A DNA stretch of 64,000 nt, taken from Vallitalea maricola. Its GTDB lineage: Bacteria; Bacillota; Clostridia; Lachnospirales; Vallitaleaceae. A model generated the notes under the pieces. The model made no database searches. It was not told where the DNA came from and saw only the letters and a program-made list of their open reading frames with translations. A program made the translations under genes and the position numbers. The stretch lies in NCBI RefSeq assembly GCF_036985595.1, contig NZ_BTPU01000020.1, forward strand, positions 62,001 through 126,000, given 5' to 3'. Positions 35,714-43,262 of the stretch are shown here, piece after piece; positions within the stretch are counted from its first letter, which is position 1; each line of letters opens with the position of its first letter.

Positions 35714-36679
35714 ATGAAAAAGAATTTATTTATAATTATAAGTGTATTATTAATCATATCACTTACAGCATGTGCAACAAAAGAGAAAAAAATAGTGATT
35801 GGAGAAGGAGATTGGGATAGTAATGCCTTTCATGATCAAATAGTTAAAATTATTATAGAAGAAGGTTATGGTTTTGAAGTGGATATCGTTACTGCAGATA
35901 CATCTGTGATGGTGTCAGGATTAAAAACAAAAGATATTGATGCAGTTTTAGAATTATGGTCAGATAATGTGCTTACATATAAAGACGATATTGCAAATAA
36001 AGAATATGTTGAGCTAGCAGTTAATTTTGATGATAATATGCAAGGCTTATATGTACCAACATATCTGGTTGAAGGCGAAGACGCTTTGGCTCCTGATTTG
36101 AAATCAGTAAAAGATCTTAATAAATACGCTGATTTATTCCCAGATCCAGAAGAACCAGGAAAAGGTATTATTTACGGTGGACCAGAAGGATGGTCAGCGA
36201 CGTTAATGCTTCATAATAAAATGGAAGTTTACGGATTAAGCGATAACTTTAATTTTAAAACAATTGATTCAAATGCTACCCTATCAGCGACGTTAGCTGG
36301 TGCATATGAAAAAGGGGAACCATGGGTAGGATATAATTGGGAACCAACTTGGATTATGGGGCTATATGACATGACGTTACTAACAGATAGTAGCTATAAT
36401 GCTGAAGAATTTGAAAAAGGTATTGGTGCATTTCCAGCTGTCCGTGTAACGGTATGTGTTAATAATGACTTTCAAGAAAAATATCCTGAATTAAATAAGT
36501 TTTTAAGTAATTATACAACATCATCTGACTTGACAAGTAAAGGTCTTGCTTATATGCAGTCAGAGGATGTTGAAGCAGATGTTGCTGCTAAATGGTTTTT
36601 AAAAGAGAACGAAGAATTATGGAAAAAAATGGTAAGTGAAGAAGCATATAATAAAATAAAAAAAGCAATAGAAGATTAA
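35714..36679 (+). CDS. opuAC: Glycine betaine/proline-betaine ABC transporter substrate-binding lipoprotein
   Basis: The 321-residue protein has a lipoprotein signal (IISLTACAT, Cys20), then an OpuAC-type fold: IVIGEGDWDSNAFHDQIVKI, DIDAVLELWSDN, GGPEGWSATLMLHNK and EPWVGYNWEPTWIMG. The Trp-rich segments match those that cage quaternary amines in this family. It feeds the permease and ATPase encoded next. AGGAGG lies before the ATG, directly downstream of the BusR-like operator. Choline or proline betaine are possible alternative ligands. Confidence 0.9.
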   Translation: MKKNLFIIISVLLIISLTACATKEKKIVIGEGDWDSNAFHDQIVKIIIEEGYGFEVDIVTADTSVMVSGLKTKDIDAVLELWSDNVLTYKDDIANKEYVELAVNFDDNMQGLYVPTYLVEGEDALAPDLKSVKDLNKYADLFPDPEEPGKGIIYGGPEGWSATLMLHNKMEVYGLSDNFNFKTIDSNATLSATLAGAYEKGEPWVGYNWEPTWIMGLYDMTLLTDSSYNAEEFEKGIGAFPAVRVTVCVNNDFQEKYPELNKFLSNYTTSSDLTSKGLAYMQSEDVEADVAAKWFLKENEELWKKMVSEEAYNKIKKAIED

Positions 36680-36723
36680 AAGATATATATCAATATTATA
36701 AATAATAAGCTGAATATATTATG

Positions 36724-36763
36724 AATAAGACATAGAGCGTGGTAATATTTTCTATGTCTTATT
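36724..36763 (+). repeat. Hairpin between binding-protein and permease genes
   Basis: A perfect 12-bp inverted repeat (36724-36735 with 36752-36763, AATAAGACATAG and its complement) has no T run after it. As in the sugar operon, it probably stabilises the binding-protein mRNA or reduces read-through. Confidence 0.7.
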
Positions 36764-36791
36764 ATCTATAGTAGAAAAGGAGTGAAAAAAT

Positions 36792-37643
36792 TTGTGGAAT
36801 TTTCCGGAAAAAATAAGCTTTGAAATTAGTAAACCAATTGACGCTGTAGTAAAATGGTTACTCGTCAATTGGGATGGTTTTTTCGATGGAATAAGTACAT
36901 TTGTTTTAGGTGTATTTAATATAGTTGAAAGTGCCTTAGGAATAGTACCTTGGTGGCTCATGTTGATTGGATTATTTTATGCAGGATTTAAATTGTATAA
37001 TGTTAAAACAGCAATTCTATTAACAGGTATGTTATTTACAATTGGTTTATTTGGGTTATGGGAATTGATGATCTATACGTTAGTTATTGTTATTATAGCG
37101 GTTCTCGTTTCGGTAATAATAGGATTACCTATGGGAATACTAATGGCTAAATCTGAGGTAGTTAAAAGGATAATGATGCCTGTTTTAGATGCCATGCAAA
37201 CCATGCCAAGTTTTGTATATTTATTACCAGCAGTTATGTTCTTTGGTCTTGGTAAAGTACCAGCTGTTATTGCAACAACAACATATGCGGTACCTCCTCT
37301 TATTAGATTAACATATTTAGGAATATCATCAGTGGATAAAGAGGTTATAGAAGCCGGTAAGTCTTTTGGATCAACTACAAAGCAGATGTTATTGAAGATT
37401 GAATTCCCACAAGCATTATCATCAATTATGACAGGCATTAATCAAACAACAATGATGGCAATGGCAATGGTTGTAATAGCTTCTATGATTGGAGCAGAAG
37501 GTATTGGTGCGCAAGTATTGATTTCTATTCGAAGAATGGAAGTTGGTAAAGGTTTTCAAGCTGGTTTAGCCATTGTATTTCTAGCGATTATTCTAGATAG
37601 AGTATTGCAGGGGGCTGCCAATAGACTTAAGGAAGCGGAGTGA
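36792..37643 (+). CDS. opuAB: Glycine betaine ABC transporter permease
   Basis: It starts at TTG with AAAAGGAG 9 bp upstream and encodes 283 residues. An N-terminal amphipathic stretch is followed by about six transmembrane helices. The BPD_transp_1 EAA-like loop (IDKEVIEAGKSFGSTTKQML...FPQAL; here preceded by SSVD) and PSFVYLLPAVMFFGLGKVPA are typical of OpuAB/ProW. The stop overlaps the ATPase start by 4 bp. It forms the channel of the osmoprotectant importer. Confidence 0.93.
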   Translation: MWNFPEKISFEISKPIDAVVKWLLVNWDGFFDGISTFVLGVFNIVESALGIVPWWLMLIGLFYAGFKLYNVKTAILLTGMLFTIGLFGLWELMIYTLVIVIIAVLVSVIIGLPMGILMAKSEVVKRIMMPVLDAMQTMPSFVYLLPAVMFFGLGKVPAVIATTTYAVPPLIRLTYLGISSVDKEVIEAGKSFGSTTKQMLLKIEFPQALSSIMTGINQTTMMAMAMVVIASMIGAEGIGAQVLISIRRMEVGKGFQAGLAIVFLAIILDRVLQGAANRLKEAE

Positions 37644-38821
37644 TAAAATTGGGAAAGAATAAAGTAGAAATTAAAAACTTAACTCTTGTTTTTGGTAATA
37701 AAAAAGAACGTGCGTTGAAGATGTTAGATGAAGGAAAATCCATACAAGAGATACGTGAAAAGACAGGCTTAGCAGTTGGTGTTAATAACATAAGCCTTGA
37801 TATAGAAGATGGGGAAATGTTTGTTATTGTAGGTTTATCAGGTAGTGGTAAGTCATCACTTATTCGTTGCATGAATATGCTGAATAAACCTACCAAAGGC
37901 GAATTGTTAATTGATGGTGAGAATATATGTAACTATAATAAAAGTCAATTACAAAAATTAAGAAGGAATAAAGTAGCTATGGTATTTCAACATTTTGGTT
38001 TATTAAGTCATAGGAGCGTTTTAAAAAATGTTGAATATGGACTAGAGGTACAAGATGTTCCAAAAGAAGAGAGAGCTCAAAAAGCAAAAGAAGCAATAAA
38101 ACTTGTAGGTCTAGAAGGATGGGAAAATTATTTTCCTAGACAATTAAGTGGTGGTATGAAACAGAGAGTTGGTTTGGCTAGAGCATTAACCAATGAACCA
38201 GAAATTCTATTGATGGATGAACCATTTAGCGCTCTTGATCCGTTGATTAGAAGAGACATGCAGACAGAACTTCTAAGTATTGAAGATTATATGGATAAGA
38301 CAATTATTTTTATTACGCATGATATGAACGAAGCTTTTCGATTAGGTGATAGAGTTGCTTTATTAAAAGATGGTGAATTAGTACAGGTTGGAAAGCCTAG
38401 GGATTTTTTTGAAAATCCTGCTAATGATTATGTAAGTAGTTTTATTGAAGATGTTGATAAATCAAGAATTCTAAGAGTTAAGACTGTTATGAGAGAACCT
38501 ATTGTATTGGCGAAACTAGGGGATAAAACAGACAAAATACTGGAAGAGCTTAAAAATAAAGATAGAGACTTTTGTTATGTTGTTGGAGATAACAAAGAGC
38601 TATTAGGTTACGTTGAAAGTGAGACTATCAGCAAGCATCTAGGTCATAAGATTGATTCTTTTGTCGTAGAAGATGTGGAGAGTATTAACCGTAATGCATT
38701 TGTTTTTGAAACATTTTCTAAATTAGATGAAAGTGATATTGATGTTGCAGTAACTGATAAAAGGAATCGTTTACGTGGTGTTATTGATCACGAAGATGTT
38801 GTTTCAGCTTTGACTCACTAA
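37640..38821 (+). CDS. opuAA: Glycine betaine ABC transporter ATP-binding protein with CBS domains
   Basis: The 393-residue product has a Walker A GLSGSGKSSLIRCMNML, Q-loop FQHFGLLSHRSVL, signature LSGGMKQRVGLARAL and Walker B ILLMDEPFSALDP. A C-terminal tandem CBS pair (residues about 285-390) senses ionic strength or nucleotides in OpuA-type importers. The GTG at 37640 overlaps the permease stop; a TTG nine bases later, 8 bp after GGAG, is an equally plausible start. The N-terminal KKERALKMLDEGKSIQEI segment is typical of ProV/OpuAA. Confidence 0.95.
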   Translation: MIKLGKNKVEIKNLTLVFGNKKERALKMLDEGKSIQEIREKTGLAVGVNNISLDIEDGEMFVIVGLSGSGKSSLIRCMNMLNKPTKGELLIDGENICNYNKSQLQKLRRNKVAMVFQHFGLLSHRSVLKNVEYGLEVQDVPKEERAQKAKEAIKLVGLEGWENYFPRQLSGGMKQRVGLARALTNEPEILLMDEPFSALDPLIRRDMQTELLSIEDYMDKTIIFITHDMNEAFRLGDRVALLKDGELVQVGKPRDFFENPANDYVSSFIEDVDKSRILRVKTVMREPIVLAKLGDKTDKILEELKNKDRDFCYVVGDNKELLGYVESETISKHLGHKIDSFVVEDVESINRNAFVFETFSKLDESDIDVAVTDKRNRLRGVIDHEDVVSALTH

Positions 38822-38827
38822 ATATTA

Positions 38828-38856
38828 TTGAAAAAATCGACATAATAGAGTATAAT
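38828..38856 (+). promoter_or_regulatory. Promoter of the BusR-like gene
   Basis: TTGAAA (38828-38833) and TATAAT (38851-38856) are spaced by 17 bp, 31 bp before the start codon. No GTGACA element is seen here, so the regulator appears to have its own promoter without the operator found at opuA. Confidence 0.75.
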
Positions 38857-38887
38857 TAGTTGATAAAATTGATGAGGAGGTGTATAT

Positions 38888-39511
38888 ATGCCAAAGAAAA
38901 ATTCAATACCAGTTTATATGCAAGTTGCTGTAGATGTTGCGTCTAGAATTACTAGAGAAGAAATCCCTAAAGACAAAAAAATTAGCGGTAGATCTACATT
39001 AGCAGGAGAATATAATGTGTCTCCTGAAACTATTAGAAAAGCAATGCGTTTATTATCAGATATGAATATTGTTGAAGTAAAACATGGTAATGGTATATAT
39101 GTATCATCTATTTCTCGTGCAGAAGAATTCATTGAAAGATATCGCATAAGAGCTAGTGTCAACGAATTAAAAGAAGAACTTGTCGAGCTTATGAAAAAAC
39201 GAGATGATATAGAAGATAAAATAAATAAAACGGTGAATGCAATTGTTGATTATACAAGTAGATTTAAAAATAGTGAGCATATAACAGTTTATGAGCATTA
39301 TTTAAATTATGACTCAAGTATATTTGATATGACACTTGAAGAACTCGATATGTGGAATAATACAGGAATAACTGTAGTTGGAATAAAAAGAGATGGTAAA
39401 ATTATTCTCTCACCTTCACCAGAAGAAAAGCTGCTCGTTAACGATAAGCTATTGTTTGTGGGTGATCCAAGTTCTAACATGCGTTTATCAGAATATATAA
39501 TATCATTATAA
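38888..39511 (+). CDS. busR: BusR-like GntR/TrkA-C transcriptional regulator
   Basis: The 207-residue protein has an N-terminal GntR-type winged helix (YMQVAVDVASRITREEIPKD, STLAGEYNVSPETIRKAMRL, GNGIYVSS). A central coiled coil (about residues 85-125) and a C-terminal RCK_C/TrkA-C domain (LEELDMWNNTGITVVGIKRD, LLVNDKLLFVGD) follow. This combination defines BusR, which represses glycine betaine uptake when bound to cyclic di-AMP. Its place directly after opuAA and the GTGACA elements at the opuA promoter support the same role. The symbol is given by architecture and context. Confidence 0.85.
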   Translation: MPKKNSIPVYMQVAVDVASRITREEIPKDKKISGRSTLAGEYNVSPETIRKAMRLLSDMNIVEVKHGNGIYVSSISRAEEFIERYRIRASVNELKEELVELMKKRDDIEDKINKTVNAIVDYTSRFKNSEHITVYEHYLNYDSSIFDMTLEELDMWNNTGITVVGIKRDGKIILSPSPEEKLLVNDKLLFVGDPSSNMRLSEYIISL

Positions 39512-39750
39512 GGATGATATAATTTTTATGGTACTTTAAAAATAATTTAAAATATTAGATGAAGTAATAACATGAGTATCTGATTTATGAGCTTCTCTAC
39601 GCAGACTATGAGTAAGTGGAGGGAAGTAAGTTTATCGAATAGAGAGAAATTGATTATGAAAAATCACCTGAAGAACTGGGGTTTGGTTAGGACTTATTAG
39701 TCATGGCCTACACTACATATAGTGGTGTAATACGAGCATTAGCGAAGTTT
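39512..39750 (+). ncRNA. Structured leader or small RNA upstream of ablA (unassigned)
   Basis: No open frame with a ribosome binding site exists in this 361-bp gap, but its middle looks like folded RNA. An 8-bp hairpin TACACTAC-ATATA-GTGGTGTA lies at 39709-39729. CTCTA near 39597 can pair with TAGAG near 39641. GC-richer blocks such as CTGGGGTTTGG and TCATGGCC stand out from the AT-rich surroundings. It ends at a strong terminator 80 bp before ablA. The pattern fits a terminating riboswitch-like leader or an independent small RNA. It matches no known class I recognise, including lysine and ydaO types. Confidence 0.4.
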
Positions 39751-39795
39751 AAACACTCTAACTCTTATTAATATAGGAGTTTAGAGTGTTTTTTA
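39751..39795 (+). terminator. Intrinsic terminator upstream of ablA
   Basis: AAACACTCTAA-CTC (39751-39764) pairs with GAG-T-TTAGAGTGTTT (39777-39791, one bulged T), followed by T run. It may end the busR transcript or the structured leader that precedes it. Confidence 0.88.
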
Positions 39796-39828
39796 TTTTA
39801 ATAGAAAAAATTATCTTCTAAATCTTAT

Positions 39829-39844
39829 GTGACACAGTCACTTT
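39829..39844 (+). promoter_or_regulatory. GTGAC-ACA-GTCAC palindrome upstream of ablA
   Basis: The palindrome GTGACACAGTCACTTT lies 29 bp before the ablA start codon. It shares the GTGACA core and even the TTT flank with the elements at the opuA promoter, so a BusR-like protein may also act here. The half-site spacing differs (3 bp instead of 21), so this could be a single half of a bipartite site or a different regulator's target. Confidence 0.5.
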
Positions 39845-39872
39845 AGTTTTTAGAAGAAAGGAGATTATAAAT

Positions 39873-41114
39873 ATGTATTTAGAAAATCATAAAAGTTGGA
39901 AAGATTGGAAATGGCAATTAAAAAACAGAATTACAACAATTGAAGAAGTTGAAAAGGTGCTTGATTGTAACTTTAATGAAGATAAAAAAAAGGTATTGAA
40001 AAAAACAATTGAAAAATTTCCACTATCAATTACCCCATACTATCTATCTCTAGTTGATGCATCTGATTATGATAATGATCCGGTATTTAAGCAAGCTTTT
40101 CCACAGGTGAAAGAATTGGAAGTTTGCCGTGCAGATATTGAAGATCCATTGGGAGAAGAAGATGATAGTCCAATTAAAGGAATAACACATCGATATCCGG
40201 ATCGTGTCCTATTTCACGTTAGCAATGTATGTGCTATGTATTGTCGACACTGTACGAGAAAAAGAAAAGTTGGTGACAAAGAGTATAATCCAATGAAGGA
40301 AGATTATGAAGCAGGTTTTAAATATATCGAAAGCCATCATGAAGTTCGAGACGTATTATTATCTGGTGGAGATCCTTTTTTATTGTCAAATGATTTAATT
40401 GACTATTTACTAGAACGATTAAGCAAAATTCCTCATGTGGAATTAATTAGAATAGGAACAAGAACACCCGTAGTATTACCTTATAGAATAACTGAAGAAT
40501 TAGTAGACGTATTATCGAAATACAAAAACCTATGGATTAATACACATTTTAATCATCCTAAAGAGATAACCGAGGAAGCCATTGAAGCATTGGATAAGCT
40601 AGCTGGCTGTGGTATACCTCTTGGAAATCAATCGGTTTTATTAGCTAATGTGAATGATTGTCCTAGGATTATGAAAAAGCTTGTGCATAAATTGACGGCA
40701 AATAGAGTGAGACCTTATTACCTATATCAATGTGATCTATCAGAAGGGTTAGAACATTTCAGAACAAGTATTGGTAGAGGAATAGAGATAATGGAAAGTC
40801 TTAGAGGGCATACCAGTGGATTGGCAGTACCAACTTATGTTATTGATGCCCCTGGAGGAGGGGGAAAGATTCCCGTTATGCCTAACTACCTTATGTCATG
40901 GTCCACCAATAAAGCTATACTAAGAAACTATGAAGGTGTTATAACCACTTATGAAGAACCCAATGAGTATGCGCAAATTGCCTGTGACCTTGAATGTAGA
41001 ACCTGTCACTTGCAACTTAAATTAGATAAAAAAGATAATATTAAATCAATTGGAATTGAAAAGCTATTATCAGATAATAGTGAAATTATTACACTAACAC
41101 CAATAGAGGAGTGA
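39873..41114 (+). CDS. ablA: L-lysine 2,3-aminomutase
   Basis: This 413-residue radical-SAM, PLP-dependent enzyme converts L-lysine to L-beta-lysine. The cluster motif CAMYCRHCTRKR gives Cys120, Cys124 and Cys127. Further hallmarks are DVLLSGGDPFLLSND, ELIRIGTRTPVVLP, HFNHPKEIT, GNQSVLLANVND and the PLP lysine region IPVMPNY. The C-terminal CDLECRTCHLQL matches the zinc-site region of KamA. The next gene is the matching acetyltransferase, so the product is the compatible solute N-epsilon-acetyl-beta-lysine rather than lysine catabolism. Confidence 0.95.
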   Translation: MYLENHKSWKDWKWQLKNRITTIEEVEKVLDCNFNEDKKKVLKKTIEKFPLSITPYYLSLVDASDYDNDPVFKQAFPQVKELEVCRADIEDPLGEEDDSPIKGITHRYPDRVLFHVSNVCAMYCRHCTRKRKVGDKEYNPMKEDYEAGFKYIESHHEVRDVLLSGGDPFLLSNDLIDYLLERLSKIPHVELIRIGTRTPVVLPYRITEELVDVLSKYKNLWINTHFNHPKEITEEAIEALDKLAGCGIPLGNQSVLLANVNDCPRIMKKLVHKLTANRVRPYYLYQCDLSEGLEHFRTSIGRGIEIMESLRGHTSGLAVPTYVIDAPGGGGKIPVMPNYLMSWSTNKAILRNYEGVITTYEEPNEYAQIACDLECRTCHLQLKLDKKDNIKSIGIEKLLSDNSEIITLTPIEE

Positions 41115-41118
41115 TTAA

Positions 41119-42015
41119 ATGTTAGTAAAAAAAGATAAAGAAGTATTGTTAGGGTATAGTAGGATTCAACATGGTCCATTGAATGATAGAATATATGTGA
41201 TGGATTATAAGCATGCACTTGACCCTTATTTAATTAGTAAATTAGATTTGATGGTTAAAAACTATCGTTACGGAAAAATTATTGCTAAGGTACCAAAAGA
41301 AGCTAGATTAAAATTTTTACGCAATGGCTTTGATGAAGAGGCTATCATACCAGGATTTTATAATGGAAGAAAACCATGCTATTTTATGGCAAGGTATCAC
41401 AATGAAGAACGAAAAAAAATTATAAAAAAGAAATCAATATATACAATCATTCATAAGGCTAAGAATAATAAAAAAAGCGACTTGATTTCTATGGACGACA
41501 AGTACAACTTAATATTATTAAATAAAGAAGATAGTGTAGATATATCCGATGTTTATAAGCAAGTATTTAAGACATATCCATTTCCAATACATGATGAAAA
41601 GTATATACAAAAAACCATGGATGAGGATGTAGTATATTTTGGTGTGATGGATAATGAAAAGCTTATAGGTGTAAGTTCATGTGATATGAATACCCATGAA
41701 GAGAATGTTGAAATGACTGATTTTGCCATACTACCAGAGTATAGAGGAAATAAGTTAGCTAGGCATTTACTTAAAATGATGGAAGACACTATGGGAGAAT
41801 CTGGTATAAAAATAGCATATACAATAGCAAGAAGTACTTCATACCCAATGAATGCTACTTTCTCAGCTGCAGGATACAAATATGGAGGAACCCTTTGGAA
41901 TAATACTCAAATCGCAGGAAGTATTGAATCTATGAATATATGGTATAAGCAATTATGCAATAAAAAAAGTATTGAGAATGATGAAGAATCCAGTTACAAT
42001 TATATCAACATATAG
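41119..42015 (+). CDS. ablB: Beta-lysine N6-acetyltransferase
   Basis: It starts 4 bp after the ablA stop. The 298-residue protein has an N-terminal AblB-specific region (GPLNDRIYVMDYKHALDPYL) and a C-terminal GNAT domain with the acetyl-CoA loop FAILPEYRGNKLARHLLKMM. It acetylates beta-lysine to N-epsilon-acetyl-beta-lysine, an osmolyte known from methanogens and some clostridia and bacilli. Adjacency to the betaine importer and BusR-like regulator strongly supports an osmotic-stress role. Confidence 0.92.
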   Translation: MLVKKDKEVLLGYSRIQHGPLNDRIYVMDYKHALDPYLISKLDLMVKNYRYGKIIAKVPKEARLKFLRNGFDEEAIIPGFYNGRKPCYFMARYHNEERKKIIKKKSIYTIIHKAKNNKKSDLISMDDKYNLILLNKEDSVDISDVYKQVFKTYPFPIHDEKYIQKTMDEDVVYFGVMDNEKLIGVSSCDMNTHEENVEMTDFAILPEYRGNKLARHLLKMMEDTMGESGIKIAYTIARSTSYPMNATFSAAGYKYGGTLWNNTQIAGSIESMNIWYKQLCNKKSIENDEESSYNYINI

Positions 42016-42158
42016 TTGGAGAGGTCTAAAAAATTATTAAATATTAGTAGTTAACTTTATTTAATAATCATTTAATAAATAAATCTATGCAAGACATTTA
42101 CTAACGGGCAAGTATCTAAATTTCTTTATAATTAAATGATAGTCCCAACCCCTAAATT

Positions 42159-42210
42159 AAGTGAATCACCTTCTGCTTTTTAATAAGATAATGGTGGTTC
42201 ACTTTTATTT
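42159..42210 (+). terminator. Terminator of the ablAB operon
   Basis: GTGAATCACC (42161-42170) pairs with GGTGGTTCAC (42193-42202) with one G-U pair, and TTTTATTTT follows. The remaining part of this 338-bp gap (to 42353) has a possible -10 TATACT near 42236. It then has about 100 nt of GC-richer leader before cbiL that I could not assign to a riboswitch class. Confidence 0.75.
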
Positions 42211-42353
42211 TACTATTTTTCTATACGTGATGTGATATACTATAGGTGGATTAAAATCTGCAAGACGAACAAAAATCAGGAGCAGCAAATGTAGAGGATG
42301 GTACAGCCCAAGCCTAACATACATTTTGTTAAACATAGAAAGGAAGAATACTA

Positions 42354-43031
42354 ATGCAATTAACTGTAATTGGAGTAGGACCTGGAGATAGTGAATTATT
42401 AACTGTAAAAGCAGTACGTATGATTAAAGAAGCAGATGTTATTTTAGTACCGGTCAAAAAAGAAGGATCGACTAATAGTACGGCTCTTAATATTGCAAAA
42501 CCATATATAGAAGATATGGATAAGGTACAGTACTTATATTTCCCAATGATAGATTTTGGGGAAAATAAAACTTATGTTAATACTATTTTTAAGGAACATG
42601 GGGAAAAAATTAACCATCAGTTACAGGAACGTAAAAAGATGGTTTATCTTACCCTTGGTGATCCTATGATCTATAGTACATTTACATATATCAGTCAGTA
42701 TTTAGATGGAGTTCAGTATATTCCTGGTATACCCTCATTCCTTAATGGAGCAGCGTTAAGTAAAAGTCCCCTTTGCATAGGAAAAGAGTCAATGGTGGTT
42801 ATTAATATGACAGATGATGAAGATAAAATTAAAGAGGTATTCAATCTCCATGATAGTATTGTTGTTATGAAGGTATGTACTAATCAGGAATTATTAAAAT
42901 ATTTAATCAAGCAAGGAAAGCGGAGTGCAATTTTTATGTCTAATATTGGACTTGAAAATGAGTATTTTACTACAGATATTAATTATCTGGATGAAAAAGT
43001 TCCATACTTCACAATAGGAATTATTCGATAA
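42354..43031 (+). CDS. cbiL: Cobalt-factor II C20-methyltransferase-like protein
   Basis: The 225 residues show the tetrapyrrole methylase fold: TVIGVGPGDSELLTVKAVRM with the GPGD SAM loop, DVILVPVKKEGSTNSTALNI, YLTLGDPMIYSTFTYI, IPGIPSFLNGAA. The KxxGSTxSxA-type segment and length fit CbiL/CobI, which methylates C20 of the corrin precursor. No other cobalamin genes are present, so it is an isolated member. It may serve a pathway encoded elsewhere. AAAGGAAG precedes the ATG. Confidence 0.85.
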   Translation: MQLTVIGVGPGDSELLTVKAVRMIKEADVILVPVKKEGSTNSTALNIAKPYIEDMDKVQYLYFPMIDFGENKTYVNTIFKEHGEKINHQLQERKKMVYLTLGDPMIYSTFTYISQYLDGVQYIPGIPSFLNGAALSKSPLCIGKESMVVINMTDDEDKIKEVFNLHDSIVVMKVCTNQELLKYLIKQGKRSAIFMSNIGLENEYFTTDINYLDEKVPYFTIGIIR

Positions 43032-43102
43032 TGAAAATAGCAATAGTACAAACAAAACCAGTAATTAATGAAATGGAGAACAATATAAAGACTATATTAT
43101 AA
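43031..43102 (+). pseudogene. Carbon-nitrogen hydrolase (nitrilase) N-terminal remnant
   Basis: Directly after the cbiL stop, an ATG opens a 23-codon frame beginning KIAIVQTKPVINEMENNIK, the first strand and helix of nitrilase-superfamily proteins (Glu of the catalytic triad not reached). It then ends at TAA. The rest of the gene is absent, so this is a truncated remnant. A hairpin AAAAGTAA...TTGCTTTT with T run at about 43131-43160 follows. Confidence 0.7.
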
Positions 43103-43262
43103 GAATGATTTGAAATTTAACAATGGTTGGAAAAGTAATTGATACCAGTTGCTTTTTTGATTATTATAAAATAATATGTTAATATTAAACAAGATATCAG
43201 TCGGGAATTTCATACATAATAAATATTTTATTACATAAATTATTCCATATTGGGGGGATTTT

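Noticed and set aside
39590..39795. Lysine or ydaO (c-di-AMP) riboswitch before ablA
   Set aside because: The conserved cores of both classes could not be found by eye, although the biological context fits either.
42240..42353. Cobalamin riboswitch before cbiL
   Set aside because: Only fragments resemble the consensus; the B12 box and the conserved core order are missing.
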